A stretch of DNA of 29,599 bases from a virus. This document shows, one piece after another, positions 14,576 through 22,326 of this stretch. The notes under the pieces are model-generated. The model had not been told where the DNA came from. It saw only the letters and a program-made list of their open reading frames with translations, and searched no databases. The stretch is taken from positions 2,618 to 32,216 of IMG/VR virus record IMGVR_UViG_3300029448_000147; one strand, 5' to 3'. Position numbers and translations under genes: made by a program. Each line of letters begins with the position of its first letter. The first letter of the stretch is position 1.

Positions 14576-15354
14576 TAACGGTTGCAGTTTTAAATTATAA
14601 AAGACCTATTGAATGGCTAGAAGGTATTATATCTTCATCGCTGAAACAATCCGTATGTCAGATAACTCCAAATGTTATTATTTGTTCGGATGAATCTGAA
14701 GAAACCTTAAAAAAGAGTGACGTATTAAAAGATTTAGATTTTACTTACATCGAAAATACGGGTGAATCTATTGCAAATTCTAAGAATAAAATTATCGAAA
14801 AATCAATAGAGTTAGACACAGAAAAATTAATACTTATAGAGGATGATACAGTCATATCTGATGAATTTGATGATACTTTTGAAAAATACATAGATTTAAT
14901 GAATGATATGAACCTAGGTGTTATATTTAATTGTTATACTAAACCAGCTAATTATGTACTAACAAAACCGTCACCTAGACTATTACTGGGATATAAAGGA
15001 CATGCAAAATCTGAAATGCTGACAACAAACAGGCATGAAATGTGTGACTTTATGATTATTGATGTTGTTAAGAATAAAGAACGATTCAACGAAGACTTGT
15101 GTATATTTGAATCAAGTGAATATATATTTAAATCACAAAAATCAGGACAGATACCTTTCTTAAATCAGTTCTTTGATATTCCAGACTCATGGGAGAAAAT
15201 TAGTGGAAGAGAGATTGACACTTCTAGAAATTGTGAAAATCATGTCGTTAATGAAGATAGACAGAAAATGGATAAAGTGGTAAATGGTGAGTGGAGTGTA
15301 AATAATGACCTAAATGACATTATTGAATATATACGAAAACAACTAGGAGTATAA
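14572..15354 (+). CDS. GT-A (GT2-like) glycosyltransferase
   Basis: A 260-residue enzyme opening with MITVAVLNYKRP, the first strand of GT2 families, then TGESIANSKNKIIE (63-76), which matches the nucleotide-binding NxGxxxARNxGI segment, and KLILIEDDT (85-93), whose EDD takes the place of the DxD metal site. It ends with a substrate-specific helical part. Its start overlaps the previous stop as ATGA, with GGAG upstream. Together with the neighbour it forms a two-gene glycosylation unit placed before the cochaperonin and DNA polymerase genes. Target may be a virion protein or host glycan; the sequence does not say. Confidence 0.75.
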   Translation: MITVAVLNYKRPIEWLEGIISSSLKQSVCQITPNVIICSDESEETLKKSDVLKDLDFTYIENTGESIANSKNKIIEKSIELDTEKLILIEDDTVISDEFDDTFEKYIDLMNDMNLGVIFNCYTKPANYVLTKPSPRLLLGYKGHAKSEMLTTNRHEMCDFMIIDVVKNKERFNEDLCIFESSEYIFKSQKSGQIPFLNQFFDIPDSWEKISGREIDTSRNCENHVVNEDRQKMDKVVNGEWSVNNDLNDIIEYIRKQLGV

Positions 15355-15355
15355 A

Positions 15356-15538
15356 ATGAGTTATATAGCAAAAGGTACAGAAGTTTCTTATGATGAAATC
15401 AAAATAGGTGAAACATTTATCAGAGATAATATAAGATGGGAAAAGACAAAAGATGGTGATGTTGAAATAGAACCAGTCTGTGTTGAAATCCCAGATAGTG
15501 GTAAAATTTTACTTGAAAATAAACTTCTAAATGGATAA
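15356..15538 (+). CDS. Small hypothetical protein, 60 aa
   Basis: Starts one base after the previous stop, with TAGGAG in front. The protein is acidic, begins MSYIAKGTEVSYDEIKIGE, and looks like one small beta-rich domain (FIRDNIRWEKTKDGDVEIEP). No motif, membrane helix or cysteine pair is present. It is co-transcribed with the cochaperonin gene 6 bases downstream. Function unknown. Confidence 0.6.
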   Translation: MSYIAKGTEVSYDEIKIGETFIRDNIRWEKTKDGDVEIEPVCVEIPDSGKILLENKLLNG

Positions 15539-15544
15539 AAAAAT

Positions 15545-16141
15545 ATGAGATTTGTAGAAGACGCACACAGAATAGGCTCAAGAGATGGTAAGTTTGATCC
15601 TGAGAAAATTGAAGTTTCTCGTGATATTGTTGCACTAAGAAAAGATGAGATTCAAGAAGAAGTTCAACATAATGGCATTGTGATACCAACAAAAACCATC
15701 GCAGGATTCAAAGGAGCAACAGGTACGATCATCGCACTAGGTGACGAAGCTAGAGAAGATTACGGACTTGAAATAGGTGATAGAGTAAAGTTCGATGATG
15801 TTGGTGTTTTTTATGATACATATCCTATAGTAATTCTAAAGGCAGAAAATTGCATTGTTAAATGTGACCCAGAAGATAGTGATAGACATATACCTCTTAA
15901 GAATATGGTATTCTCTAGATCAATAGATTCTGTTCATAACCTTGGTACTGATAGTACAATCATCGTATCAGATAAACACAATCAAGCCGAAGTGGCCGAA
16001 GTGTTTGCGGTAGATAATGAAGATGTTGTAAAAGTTGGCGACAAGATATTAGTTATGGCGGATGGTGACAGAATAAACTCTAAAGACGGTGAATACTTCA
16101 TCTATAAACAAGACGAGATACCAGCTATAATTGAAGACTAA
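15545..16141 (+). CDS. Cochaperonin with two tandem GroES-like domains (gp31-type role)
   Basis: A cap for the GroEL chamber; T4 gp31 does this so that gp23 can fold. The first GroES-like domain (about 24-108) has the mobile loop with GIVIP (44-48; GroES has GGIVL), ATGTIIALG, LEIGDRVKF (75-83) and a last strand ending ENCIVK. The second (about 118-198) repeats the order: MVFSRSID, STIIVSD (137-143) at the loop position, AEVAEVFAVD, VKVGDKILV (162-170), and EIPAIIED at the end where GroES has DILAIVEA. GroES and gp31 are ~97-111 residues; this is 198. Chloroplast Cpn20 is a known tandem cochaperonin. No ribosome site is evident. gp23 is encoded 7 kb downstream. Confidence 0.75.
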   Translation: MRFVEDAHRIGSRDGKFDPEKIEVSRDIVALRKDEIQEEVQHNGIVIPTKTIAGFKGATGTIIALGDEAREDYGLEIGDRVKFDDVGVFYDTYPIVILKAENCIVKCDPEDSDRHIPLKNMVFSRSIDSVHNLGTDSTIIVSDKHNQAEVAEVFAVDNEDVVKVGDKILVMADGDRINSKDGEYFIYKQDEIPAIIED

Positions 16142-16147
16142 TATCTG

Positions 16148-16153
16148 TATAAT
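16148..16153 (+). promoter_or_regulatory. TATAAT directly before the DNA polymerase start
   Basis: A perfect TATAAT ends 5 bases before the ATG at 16159, where no Shine-Dalgarno is present. The arrangement matches those before nrdA and the gene at 24685. Confidence 0.3.
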
Positions 16154-16158
16154 AAAGC

Positions 16159-18753
16159 ATGTACAGAAACATTTCATACGTCCAATCAAAAGACAAACGC
16201 TCGGCTTTTATTGATATTTGGACCTGGGACGAATCGGGTAATAGAATTCATAAAAGAGTTCCACATAAGTCATTCGTAACCTATGAAGTTGATTATAAAA
16301 CTGACTTGCAAAGTATTTATGGTACCTATCTGAAACGTAAGTTCTTTGAGACAACCTCTTCCAGGTATCAATGGATAAAAGATCATCCAGAGAAAAAGAT
16401 ATACGAGTCTTCAATTCCCGAATTTGAGTATCTAAATTCTCATTATTCAGATACATATCAAGAGCCAGACTTTGCTAAACATGATTTGAGAGTTCATTAC
16501 ATCGACATCGAGATTGCGATTGAAGATGAGTTTCCAGAAACAGATAAGGTGGACTATCCTATCAATCTTATTACTGTCTATGATAGTGACCATAGTAAAT
16601 ATTTCACATGGGCGTTAGGTGACTGTAAAGCACATAGAGATGACATTCAGTTATTCACATTTGATAGTGAAGTAAAACTACTTAATCACTATCTTAGTTG
16701 GCACGGAAGAAACTATCCTGATGTAATCACAACATGGAACGGAAAGTTGTTCGACATACCTTATATGTGTGGTCGAATCAAACGAGTTCTAGGCGAAGAT
16801 GCTATGAAGAGTATGTCACCTGTCAATCGTGTAAAGCAACATAAAGACCGAGTAACAGGTGAGCCTCTTTTCGTTATAGACGGTATCACAAACTGGGATT
16901 ATTATATTTTATATAAGAATAAGTTTCTTAAGAAGTCAAAAGGCTCTTATAGTTTAGGTAATGTAGGTGACTATGTTCTAGGTATCAGCAAGATCGAGTA
17001 TGAAGGTTCTATGAAAGACCTATACAAAAAAGACTTTCAGAAGTTTTTTGAGTATAACATACGAGATGTAGAGATACTTGTTCTATTGGAAGAAAAAGAG
17101 CAACTACTAAAATTATCTAGAAGTATCTGTAACATGTCACTTGCACCTTATGAAAAGATATATGCGTCTATACCTTATATCATCAACTGTCTGTCTTTAT
17201 ATACATACAATACTACAGGTAAGATTTTTCCAAAAGTAACCCAGTCTGTAAAAGATTCACATAGATTTGAAGGTGCCTTCGTGTTTCCCACAGTTCCTGG
17301 CTTCTTTAAGAATGGTGTTGCTGTTATTGACTTGAACTCTCTGTATCCTAATACACTGATTGCAGGCAATATGTCACCAGAAACAAAAGTAGGTACATAC
17401 GATAAGATTAGTGATAATGAGTATTCAGTACACACAACTAAAGGTGTTACAAAGCATTTAAACAAACAACAATTTGATGCATTACTTAAGACAAAATGTA
17501 TCAATACAGATAACAAGACTCTGTTTCTAAAGCATGAAGTTAGAGAGGGTATTGTTCCTACATTCTGTAAAAAGATGTATGCCGATAGAAAGAAGTTTCA
17601 AAAGAAGATGAATGATGTCATTCGTCAAATAAACAAAACTAAAGATGAGACTGATCCTAATCCCGACATAATCAAGGAGTTAGAGAATGAAAGAGATAGA
17701 TATAACTTCATTCAGTATACCTGGAAGATATTCTTAAACTCTATTTATGGTATGTTTGGTACAGAGTTTAGTCCCATCTATGACATTGACATTGCACAAT
17801 CTATTACACTCAATGGCCAGTTTGTTATCAAAGCTATACCTGAATTTGTTGTTGAACACATGAAAGACAAATATTCAGCAGAAGGTGACATTGTGCTGTT
17901 CGGTGATACAGACTCTATCGGTATCGACTATGAATCCGCTGTTACTAAGTATTGTAGTGAAAATCAGAAAGATATTAATGATCTTTCTAGACATGATATT
18001 AGAATGATAACAAAAGACCTTGATGAGTTTGTTAACAAAGACATCAACGAACATTGTGCTAAAATCGTAAACGAAAGATTCAATACAACACAAGGTGACA
18101 ACATTGCATTCTCACGAGAGAAGTTTTGTATGGAAGCCATGTTCTTTTCTAAGAAACACTATATATTACATATTGTAGATAAAGATGGTCACAAAACAGA
18201 TGAGTTTGATTATAAAGGTGTGGATATAGCTAAGAACGAGTTAGCACCCGTTGTAAAAACTTTTCTCAAATCTATCTTCGAGAAAATATGTCGTGAGAGA
18301 TGGAGTCAAGATAGATTCAATCAAGAACTTGAACAAGTATGGAATGAGTATAAGAATTTACCCTTTGAGGAGATTAAGAGAAACACCGGTTGGAACACTA
18401 ACAAAAAGTCAACTGGCTTCTTAAAGGTGGAAGCAAAAACAGGCACACATGTAAAGGCCGCACATTATTACAATCAGATGATTGAACACTTAGGTGTGAA
18501 AGGTAAATACGAAGAGTTAAAAGTAGGTGATGATGTTCAATGGTGCTACATCAATCAAGATAACCCTTTTAACATAGAAGTTATTGGTTACAAAGATATA
18601 TATCCAAAAGAGTTCAACGACATATTTCAAGTAGATTATAATCTAAAGTTTGAAAAAGATATTGTGAAACCTCTTCAACACTTATGTGATATTATGCATT
18701 GGATACCTTTTAATCCAAACGAACAGACTGCACAAAATATATTTGATTTGTAG
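16159..18753 (+). CDS. 43: DNA polymerase, family B (T4 gp43)
   Basis: Replicative polymerase with 3'-5' proofreading. The 864-residue protein (T4 gp43: 898) is complete. Exonuclease sites: Exo I D116-I-E118 (HYIDIEIA), Exo II N194-x3-F-D199 (WNGKLFD), Exo III Y299-x3-D303 (YNIRD). Polymerase sites: motif A DLNSLYP (391-397), motif B with K523 and NSIYG (527-531) and motif C GDTDS (582-586). All catalytic residues are present and there is no intron or split. It would work with the gp44-loaded clamp. The start has no ribosome site and sits just behind a TATAAT. The portal gene follows after 28 bases and has its own late promoter. Confidence 0.97.
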   Translation: MYRNISYVQSKDKRSAFIDIWTWDESGNRIHKRVPHKSFVTYEVDYKTDLQSIYGTYLKRKFFETTSSRYQWIKDHPEKKIYESSIPEFEYLNSHYSDTYQEPDFAKHDLRVHYIDIEIAIEDEFPETDKVDYPINLITVYDSDHSKYFTWALGDCKAHRDDIQLFTFDSEVKLLNHYLSWHGRNYPDVITTWNGKLFDIPYMCGRIKRVLGEDAMKSMSPVNRVKQHKDRVTGEPLFVIDGITNWDYYILYKNKFLKKSKGSYSLGNVGDYVLGISKIEYEGSMKDLYKKDFQKFFEYNIRDVEILVLLEEKEQLLKLSRSICNMSLAPYEKIYASIPYIINCLSLYTYNTTGKIFPKVTQSVKDSHRFEGAFVFPTVPGFFKNGVAVIDLNSLYPNTLIAGNMSPETKVGTYDKISDNEYSVHTTKGVTKHLNKQQFDALLKTKCINTDNKTLFLKHEVREGIVPTFCKKMYADRKKFQKKMNDVIRQINKTKDETDPNPDIIKELENERDRYNFIQYTWKIFLNSIYGMFGTEFSPIYDIDIAQSITLNGQFVIKAIPEFVVEHMKDKYSAEGDIVLFGDTDSIGIDYESAVTKYCSENQKDINDLSRHDIRMITKDLDEFVNKDINEHCAKIVNERFNTTQGDNIAFSREKFCMEAMFFSKKHYILHIVDKDGHKTDEFDYKGVDIAKNELAPVVKTFLKSIFEKICRERWSQDRFNQELEQVWNEYKNLPFEEIKRNTGWNTNKKSTGFLKVEAKTGTHVKAAHYYNQMIEHLGVKGKYEELKVGDDVQWCYINQDNPFNIEVIGYKDIYPKEFNDIFQVDYNLKFEKDIVKPLQHLCDIMHWIPFNPNEQTAQNIFDL

Positions 18754-18759
18754 TAAATA
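18752..18759 (+). promoter_or_regulatory. Late promoter variant before the portal gene
   Basis: AGTAAATA, sharing the TAAATA core of the T4 late consensus, overlaps the polymerase stop and lies 22 bases before the portal ATG. AGGAG follows at 18771-18775. Confidence 0.4.
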
Positions 18760-18781
18760 CAAGAGACTATAGGAGATTACA

Positions 18782-20455
18782 ATGGCCATATTTGATAGGT
18801 TTAGAAGAAACAAAGACATCAACCCATCTGCTGATGTTATGAACAATGTTCAAAATATTGACCCTGATGAGGGTTATGAAGTAACAAAGGTACGAGAAGA
18901 AGATCAAAGAATTAGCACAACATTGGCATATCCAAGTAATGATTCTATTCATCAATTCTTGGCCGCACCGGTGGCATCTGATAAGTTTAAGAGATTAAAT
19001 GAATACAGAGCGATGTCAAATCATGTGGAAGTTTCCGATGCTATTGATGAGGTTTGTGACTCCGTGTATTCAGTAGATGAATTAGGTAACTTCTTAAATC
19101 TTGATATAAAAAACGATAAGAAATTTACCGACAGACAAAGAAAAATTTTGGCCGATGAATTTAAAAAGTTTGTAGACCTCTATGATTTCGAAAAGAATAT
19201 CTTCAACTACGCTAGAACATTTGTTGTAGAAGGTGAACTAGCATTTGAAAATGTCATTGATCCTAAAAGTCCAGAAAAGGGTATCCTGTCAGTAAAACTT
19301 CTTGATAACTCAAAATACGAATTATTAAAAGACCTGACAACATATGAAATTATTGGTATATTCTTTGATATATCTCCTACAGAAGCCGAAACTGTACTAC
19401 ACACAAACTATGGAACTTCTTATAGCTATTTCAATGAAATAGACAGACACTCAAACTCTCTTTCGTATAGCAATGCATTTGCTGATGATAAGAAAGTACC
19501 TTTACTTTTCAGTCAAGTTACATACATTAATTCAGGTGTGTTTGATGTTAATAGAACATATCCAGTTCCACCCCTTGATAAAGCTAGACAAGCCTATAGA
19601 CAATTAATCTTAATAGAAGATGGTGTTTTAATTTATCGTGTAGCAAGATCACCTGAGAGATTAGTATTTAATATTGCATCTGGTAATACAAGTGGTCAGA
19701 AAGCACAACAGCAACTACTTCAAATGGTTAAAAGATTCAATCAAAGAAAGACAACTAAAACTTCATCAGGTGAGAGAGGTATCACAAACGAATATGACCC
19801 TCATCAAGTTGTAGAATCCTATTGGTTCTTAAAACCTGATGGAACAGAAGGTTCTAGTGTGGAAAGTATTGGTGGAAGTTCAGACTTTGGCGAACTAGAA
19901 GACTTAAAGTTCTTTACTAGAAAACTTTATAGATCACTAAAAGTTCCTTTCAGTCGCTTCGAACAACCAGAAAATACTATTAGTCAAGGTGAAGACATCA
20001 CATATGAAGAATATAAGTTTGCTAAATTTGTTAAGAGACTACAACAACAGATTGCTTCTGGTATCAATGAGTCATTTAGAACACACTTAAAACTTAAGAA
20101 GCTATGGGAGCAATACAAAATTTCAAATAGAGACTTGGATGTTATAGCAACTCCACCAGCTTTATATGAACTATATCAAACCGCAAAACTGAACGAACTA
20201 AAAATGGAAGCATATAGCAGTATAGCCGATAATGATAAGTTCTCATATACATTAGCAATGAAAAAGATACTTAATATGTCCGAAGATGAGATCGAAGAGA
20301 ACGACAGAATGCTTGATATAGAATCTGAAAAACAAGCAGTTCGTGAATACTGGGCAGAAAAAGTATCTGAATATGGCTCAAGAGAAAAGGCTGAGAAAGC
20401 CATTGCTCAAGAAGAACAAGAAGACTCTGAAGAAGACGACTCACCTTTCGGCTAA
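18782..20455 (+). CDS. 20: Portal vertex protein (T4 gp20)
   Basis: Forms the dodecameric ring at one head vertex that starts prohead assembly and passes DNA. The 557-residue protein (T4: 524) shows the gp20 hallmarks: RLNEYRAMSNHVEVSDAIDE (about 76-95; T4-like 'YR.M..HPEVd.AldEI'), the clip/stem-region sequence, and the conserved core near 400-440 with GEDITYEEYKFAKFVKRLQ and INESFRTHLKL. The C terminus is Glu-rich. ATG 18782 follows AGGAG with a late-type promoter in front. In T4, genes 67 and 68 come between 20 and 21; here a minus-strand three-gene island does. Confidence 0.95.
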   Translation: MAIFDRFRRNKDINPSADVMNNVQNIDPDEGYEVTKVREEDQRISTTLAYPSNDSIHQFLAAPVASDKFKRLNEYRAMSNHVEVSDAIDEVCDSVYSVDELGNFLNLDIKNDKKFTDRQRKILADEFKKFVDLYDFEKNIFNYARTFVVEGELAFENVIDPKSPEKGILSVKLLDNSKYELLKDLTTYEIIGIFFDISPTEAETVLHTNYGTSYSYFNEIDRHSNSLSYSNAFADDKKVPLLFSQVTYINSGVFDVNRTYPVPPLDKARQAYRQLILIEDGVLIYRVARSPERLVFNIASGNTSGQKAQQQLLQMVKRFNQRKTTKTSSGERGITNEYDPHQVVESYWFLKPDGTEGSSVESIGGSSDFGELEDLKFFTRKLYRSLKVPFSRFEQPENTISQGEDITYEEYKFAKFVKRLQQQIASGINESFRTHLKLKKLWEQYKISNRDLDVIATPPALYELYQTAKLNELKMEAYSSIADNDKFSYTLAMKKILNMSEDEIEENDRMLDIESEKQAVREYWAEKVSEYGSREKAEKAIAQEEQEDSEEDDSPFG

Positions 20456-20458
20456 TAT

Positions 20459-20495
20459 AAAAAAAAGAGCAGTTTAACGTCATGCTCAGGACTGC
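20459..20495 (-). terminator. Candidate terminator for the minus-strand island
   Basis: Read on the minus strand, GCAGT...ACTGC (20495-20469) or, alternatively, GAGCA...TGCTC (20487-20467) forms a 5-bp stem followed by a run of eight T (20466-20459). The two stems share bases and exclude each other. The stems are short, so the call is moderate. Confidence 0.4.
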
Positions 20496-20544
20496 AATTT
20501 AGTTTATACTCCAACGCAAATGCTAGAGTGATGATTGAGAAAAA

Positions 20545-20859
20545 TTAGTCGGCATAAAAAGGTGAATCAGATGCGGTAATATTCGCAAAGTATTCATACA
20601 CGATTTGTGAACTTATGTAACTATCAGTGTTAACAACAGGCATTTTATCGTCATGATAATGTCTACCATATTTAAATATGTCACTTGTTATTTTTCGACC
20701 AAAAGCTGATGTCAATTCATCATGTCTCAAAGTAGGTATACCATCTTGAAAAGGATATACATCTTTAATCTTTTCTATTTTACTTTCAACATAAGCCTTT
20801 GTCATTCTTACGGCATAAGACCAAGGTTTAAATTTAACATTCATTGATATTTCATTCAT
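20545..20859 (-). CDS. Hypothetical early protein, 104 aa
   Basis: Third gene of a leftward set. It begins MNEISMNVKFKPW; a second Met at residue 6 is an alternative start, but the first is closer to the purine-rich AAGAGAT site. The protein is mixed helical, basic in its first half, with RKITSDIFKYGRHYHDDKMP in the middle, and lacks cysteines or membrane helices. No family is recognised. It follows the 78-residue gene after 14 bases and must share its promoter. Small leftward early genes in T4-like phages often encode host-takeover proteins, but nothing here shows a specific function. Confidence 0.65.
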   Translation of the reverse strand: MNEISMNVKFKPWSYAVRMTKAYVESKIEKIKDVYPFQDGIPTLRHDELTSAFGRKITSDIFKYGRHYHDDKMPVVNTDSYISSQIVYEYFANITASDSPFYAD

Positions 20860-20873
20860 ATTTTTTTTATCTC

Positions 20874-21110
20874 TTATTTAATTTTGATTGTTTTTTGATA
20901 ACCTGTTAGCTGAACAATGGCATACACACCCTTTCCGCTACCATTTACCCAACCACCCTCAAAATTCGGATTATCTGTTTTCATTAGCTGGACACCTTCT
21001 GCCAGTGGAATTCTTTCATAAAAACCCATCTCTGAATTATATACAAAATCGGTATCCTTTAATTTTGCTCTTGCTAATTTTTTCAATTTGATTTTATCGT
21101 TTGTTGTCAT
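20874..21110 (-). CDS. Hypothetical early protein, 78 aa
   Basis: I chose ATG 21110 (MTTNDKIKLKKLARAKLK), preceded by AGAAAGGT, over an in-frame TTG 18 bases upstream. The N-terminal 20 residues are strongly basic, and the rest looks like a small beta domain with FVYNSEMGFYERIP and GGWVNGSGKGVYAIVQLTGY. There is no known motif. A sigma-70-type promoter lies upstream (21141-21168). A basic helix plus small beta fold could bind nucleic acid or a host protein, but this is speculation. Confidence 0.65.
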   Translation of the reverse strand: MTTNDKIKLKKLARAKLKDTDFVYNSEMGFYERIPLAEGVQLMKTDNPNFEGGWVNGSGKGVYAIVQLTGYQKTIKIK

Positions 21111-21140
21111 ATTTTTTACCTTTCTCAATCATCTAAAGGT

Positions 21141-21168
21141 AGTATATAAAATACCGAGGAAAAGTCAA
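21141..21168 (-). promoter_or_regulatory. Leftward early promoter with TTGACTTTTCCTC element
   Basis: Minus strand: TTGACT (21168-21163), a 16-base spacer, TATACT (21146-21141). The stretch 21156-21169 is identical at 13 of 14 bases to the same part of the promoter at 21323-21351. It serves the 78- and 104-residue genes. Confidence 0.6.
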
Positions 21169-21177
21169 GTGTAAAGA

Positions 21178-21300
21178 TTAATCACCTACATGTAATTTTT
21201 CAATAATTTCCTTAATTTCTTCCCAACTTTTATCTTTTAAAGGCTCTGCCTTCTTCTCAATCATTTTCATCGTCTCTTCTGATAAACCAATTACTTTCAT
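21178..21300 (-). CDS. Hypothetical early peptide, 40 aa
   Basis: A short leftward gene starting ATG 21300 behind GAGGT at good spacing, and ending TAA at 21178. The product, beginning MKVIGLSEETMKMIEKKAEP and ending KLHVGD, is helical and highly charged. Its own sigma-70-type promoter is upstream. The clear ribosome site, promoter and tight fit between neighbours support it despite its size. Function unknown. Confidence 0.6.
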   Translation of the reverse strand: MKVIGLSEETMKMIEKKAEPLKDKSWEEIKEIIEKLHVGD

Positions 21301-21322
21301 AGTAACCTCACTTTCTGTATAT

Positions 21323-21351
21323 AATATAAGCTATTATGGAGGAAAAATCAA
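21323..21351 (-). promoter_or_regulatory. Leftward early promoter with TTGATTTTTCCTC element
   Basis: Minus strand: TTGATT (21351-21346), a 17-base spacer, TATATT (21328-21323), reading into the 40-residue gene. It faces the rightward late promoter of gene 21 (21361-21368). Confidence 0.6.
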
Positions 21352-21360
21352 GCATTATTT

Positions 21361-21368
21361 TGTAAATA
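21361..21368 (+). promoter_or_regulatory. Late promoter variant before gene 21
   Basis: TGTAAATA, one base from the T4 late consensus and identical to both arms of the divergent site at 8052-8078. It ends 24 bases before the ATG of the prohead protease; AGGAG follows. Confidence 0.5.
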
Positions 21369-21392
21369 AGTACATAAATCAGGAGACAAAAT

Positions 21393-22073
21393 ATGCAAGC
21401 ACTTAAACTCATTACTGAAAACGATTTCTGGGGAGAGTACGAAGTAATTAAAGAGAATGTCGAAGGTAAGCCTCGTCAGATCAAACTTCGTGGTCCGTTC
21501 ATGCAAGCTGAAAAAGAAAACATGAACAAAAGGAAGTACCCCTACGAAGAGATGCTAAAAGAAGCTAATCGATTTAACAGAGAATTTATTGAGACAGGTA
21601 GAGCATTAGGTGAACTGGAACATCCTGATTATGCATACATCAATTCCGAGCGTGCCGCACAGCGAATTATATCACTAAGTGAAGGTGATAATAAGACTTG
21701 GATCGGTGAATCAATCATATTAGCAACAGACTCCGAACATAATATCAAAGGAACTCCTTTAGGAGACATCACTGCATCACTCATTCAGTATGGAACAAAA
21801 CTAGGACAATCAACAAGAGGTGTTGGTAGACTAGAAGATGGTGTTGTTAAAGGATACAAACTATCAACAGTTGATGTTGTTTCTGACCCTTCGATAGGTG
21901 AATATGTTGAAGGTATTCTTGAATCTAAAGATTTCATGATTGACACACATGGTGTAGTAACAGAAATGTGTTATGACAGACTAACAAAACAAATGAATCA
22001 GCTACCTAATCATGAAAAATCAGAATACATTGGTAATGCTATCAAAGAATTTATTAATAATATAACAGCTTAA
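21393..22073 (+). CDS. 21: Prohead core protease (T4 gp21)
   Basis: Serine protease that degrades the scaffold and trims head proteins at [L/I]-x-E before A/G. The 226-residue protein (T4: 212) contains GELEHP (73-78), with the likely catalytic His77, and LGQSTRGVG (137-145), with the likely catalytic Ser140, as in the S77 peptidase family. The segment VSDPS near residue 170 is also family-like. It begins MQALKLITENDFWGEYEV behind AGGAG. Likely substrates in this window are gp23 (VAE before Ala at 54/55) and the two leader-bearing proteins at 10196 and 12033. Downstream is an AT-rich hairpin, then a new late promoter. Confidence 0.93.
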   Translation: MQALKLITENDFWGEYEVIKENVEGKPRQIKLRGPFMQAEKENMNKRKYPYEEMLKEANRFNREFIETGRALGELEHPDYAYINSERAAQRIISLSEGDNKTWIGESIILATDSEHNIKGTPLGDITASLIQYGTKLGQSTRGVGRLEDGVVKGYKLSTVDVVSDPSIGEYVEGILESKDFMIDTHGVVTEMCYDRLTKQMNQLPNHEKSEYIGNAIKEFINNITA

Positions 22074-22099
22074 AATAGAAAATACAAATATGAATCGAA

Positions 22100-22133
22100 T
22101 TACAAAAATAAGCTATTTTTTTGTAACTTTTTT
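22100..22133 (+). terminator. AT-rich hairpin terminator after gene 21
   Basis: TTACAAAAATA (22100-22110) pairs with TATTTTTTTGTAA (22114-22126, two extra T) around AGC, followed by CTTTTTTG. The stem is long but almost without GC, so it may be weak. Confidence 0.4.
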
Positions 22134-22144
22134 GTGTCTATTTG

Positions 22145-22152
22145 TATAAATA
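22145..22152 (+). promoter_or_regulatory. T4-type late promoter for the core/scaffold/capsid genes
   Basis: Exact TATAAATA, 33 bases before the 46-residue gene, with TAGGAG between. It is the nearest promoter for that gene, gene 22 and gene 23. Confidence 0.65.
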
Positions 22153-22185
22153 GTCAATAGCGGTATCAGCTAGGAGATAAAAAAA

Positions 22186-22326
22186 ATGGCAGAAGCAACA
22201 GAGAGTCTTTACAAAGCAATCACTAAAGGTGATTTTTCCACAGCAAACACAATTCTAGCAAGCATATTACGAGACAAGACAGTAGACCGAATATCATCAA
22301 TTTTAAATACACAGGAGGCAAAATAA
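22186..22326 (+). CDS. Small prohead core protein, 46 aa (gp67/gp68-like position)
   Basis: A short gene starting MAEATESLYKAITKGDFSTA and ending in AK just before TAATG, which is shared with the gene 22 start (one-base overlap). TAGGAG is well placed upstream. The pattern 'L..AI..GDF..A..I....L..K..D.I' matches a helical motif recurrent in small core or scaffold proteins of marine T4-like phages. T4 has the core genes 67 and 68 in this cluster, though between 20 and 21. A role in the prohead core is likely; equivalence to one of them is not established. Confidence 0.7.
   Translation: MAEATESLYKAITKGDFSTANTILASILRDKTVDRISSILNTQEAK

Noticed and set aside
15420-15692. 90-residue minus-strand frame across the 60-aa gene and the cochaperonin start
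   Set aside because: It is the complement of two well-supported plus-strand genes; no minus-strand promoter or ribosome site.
20888-21091. Plus-strand 67-residue frame opposite the 78-residue gene
   Set aside because: No ribosome site or promoter; the minus-strand gene has both.
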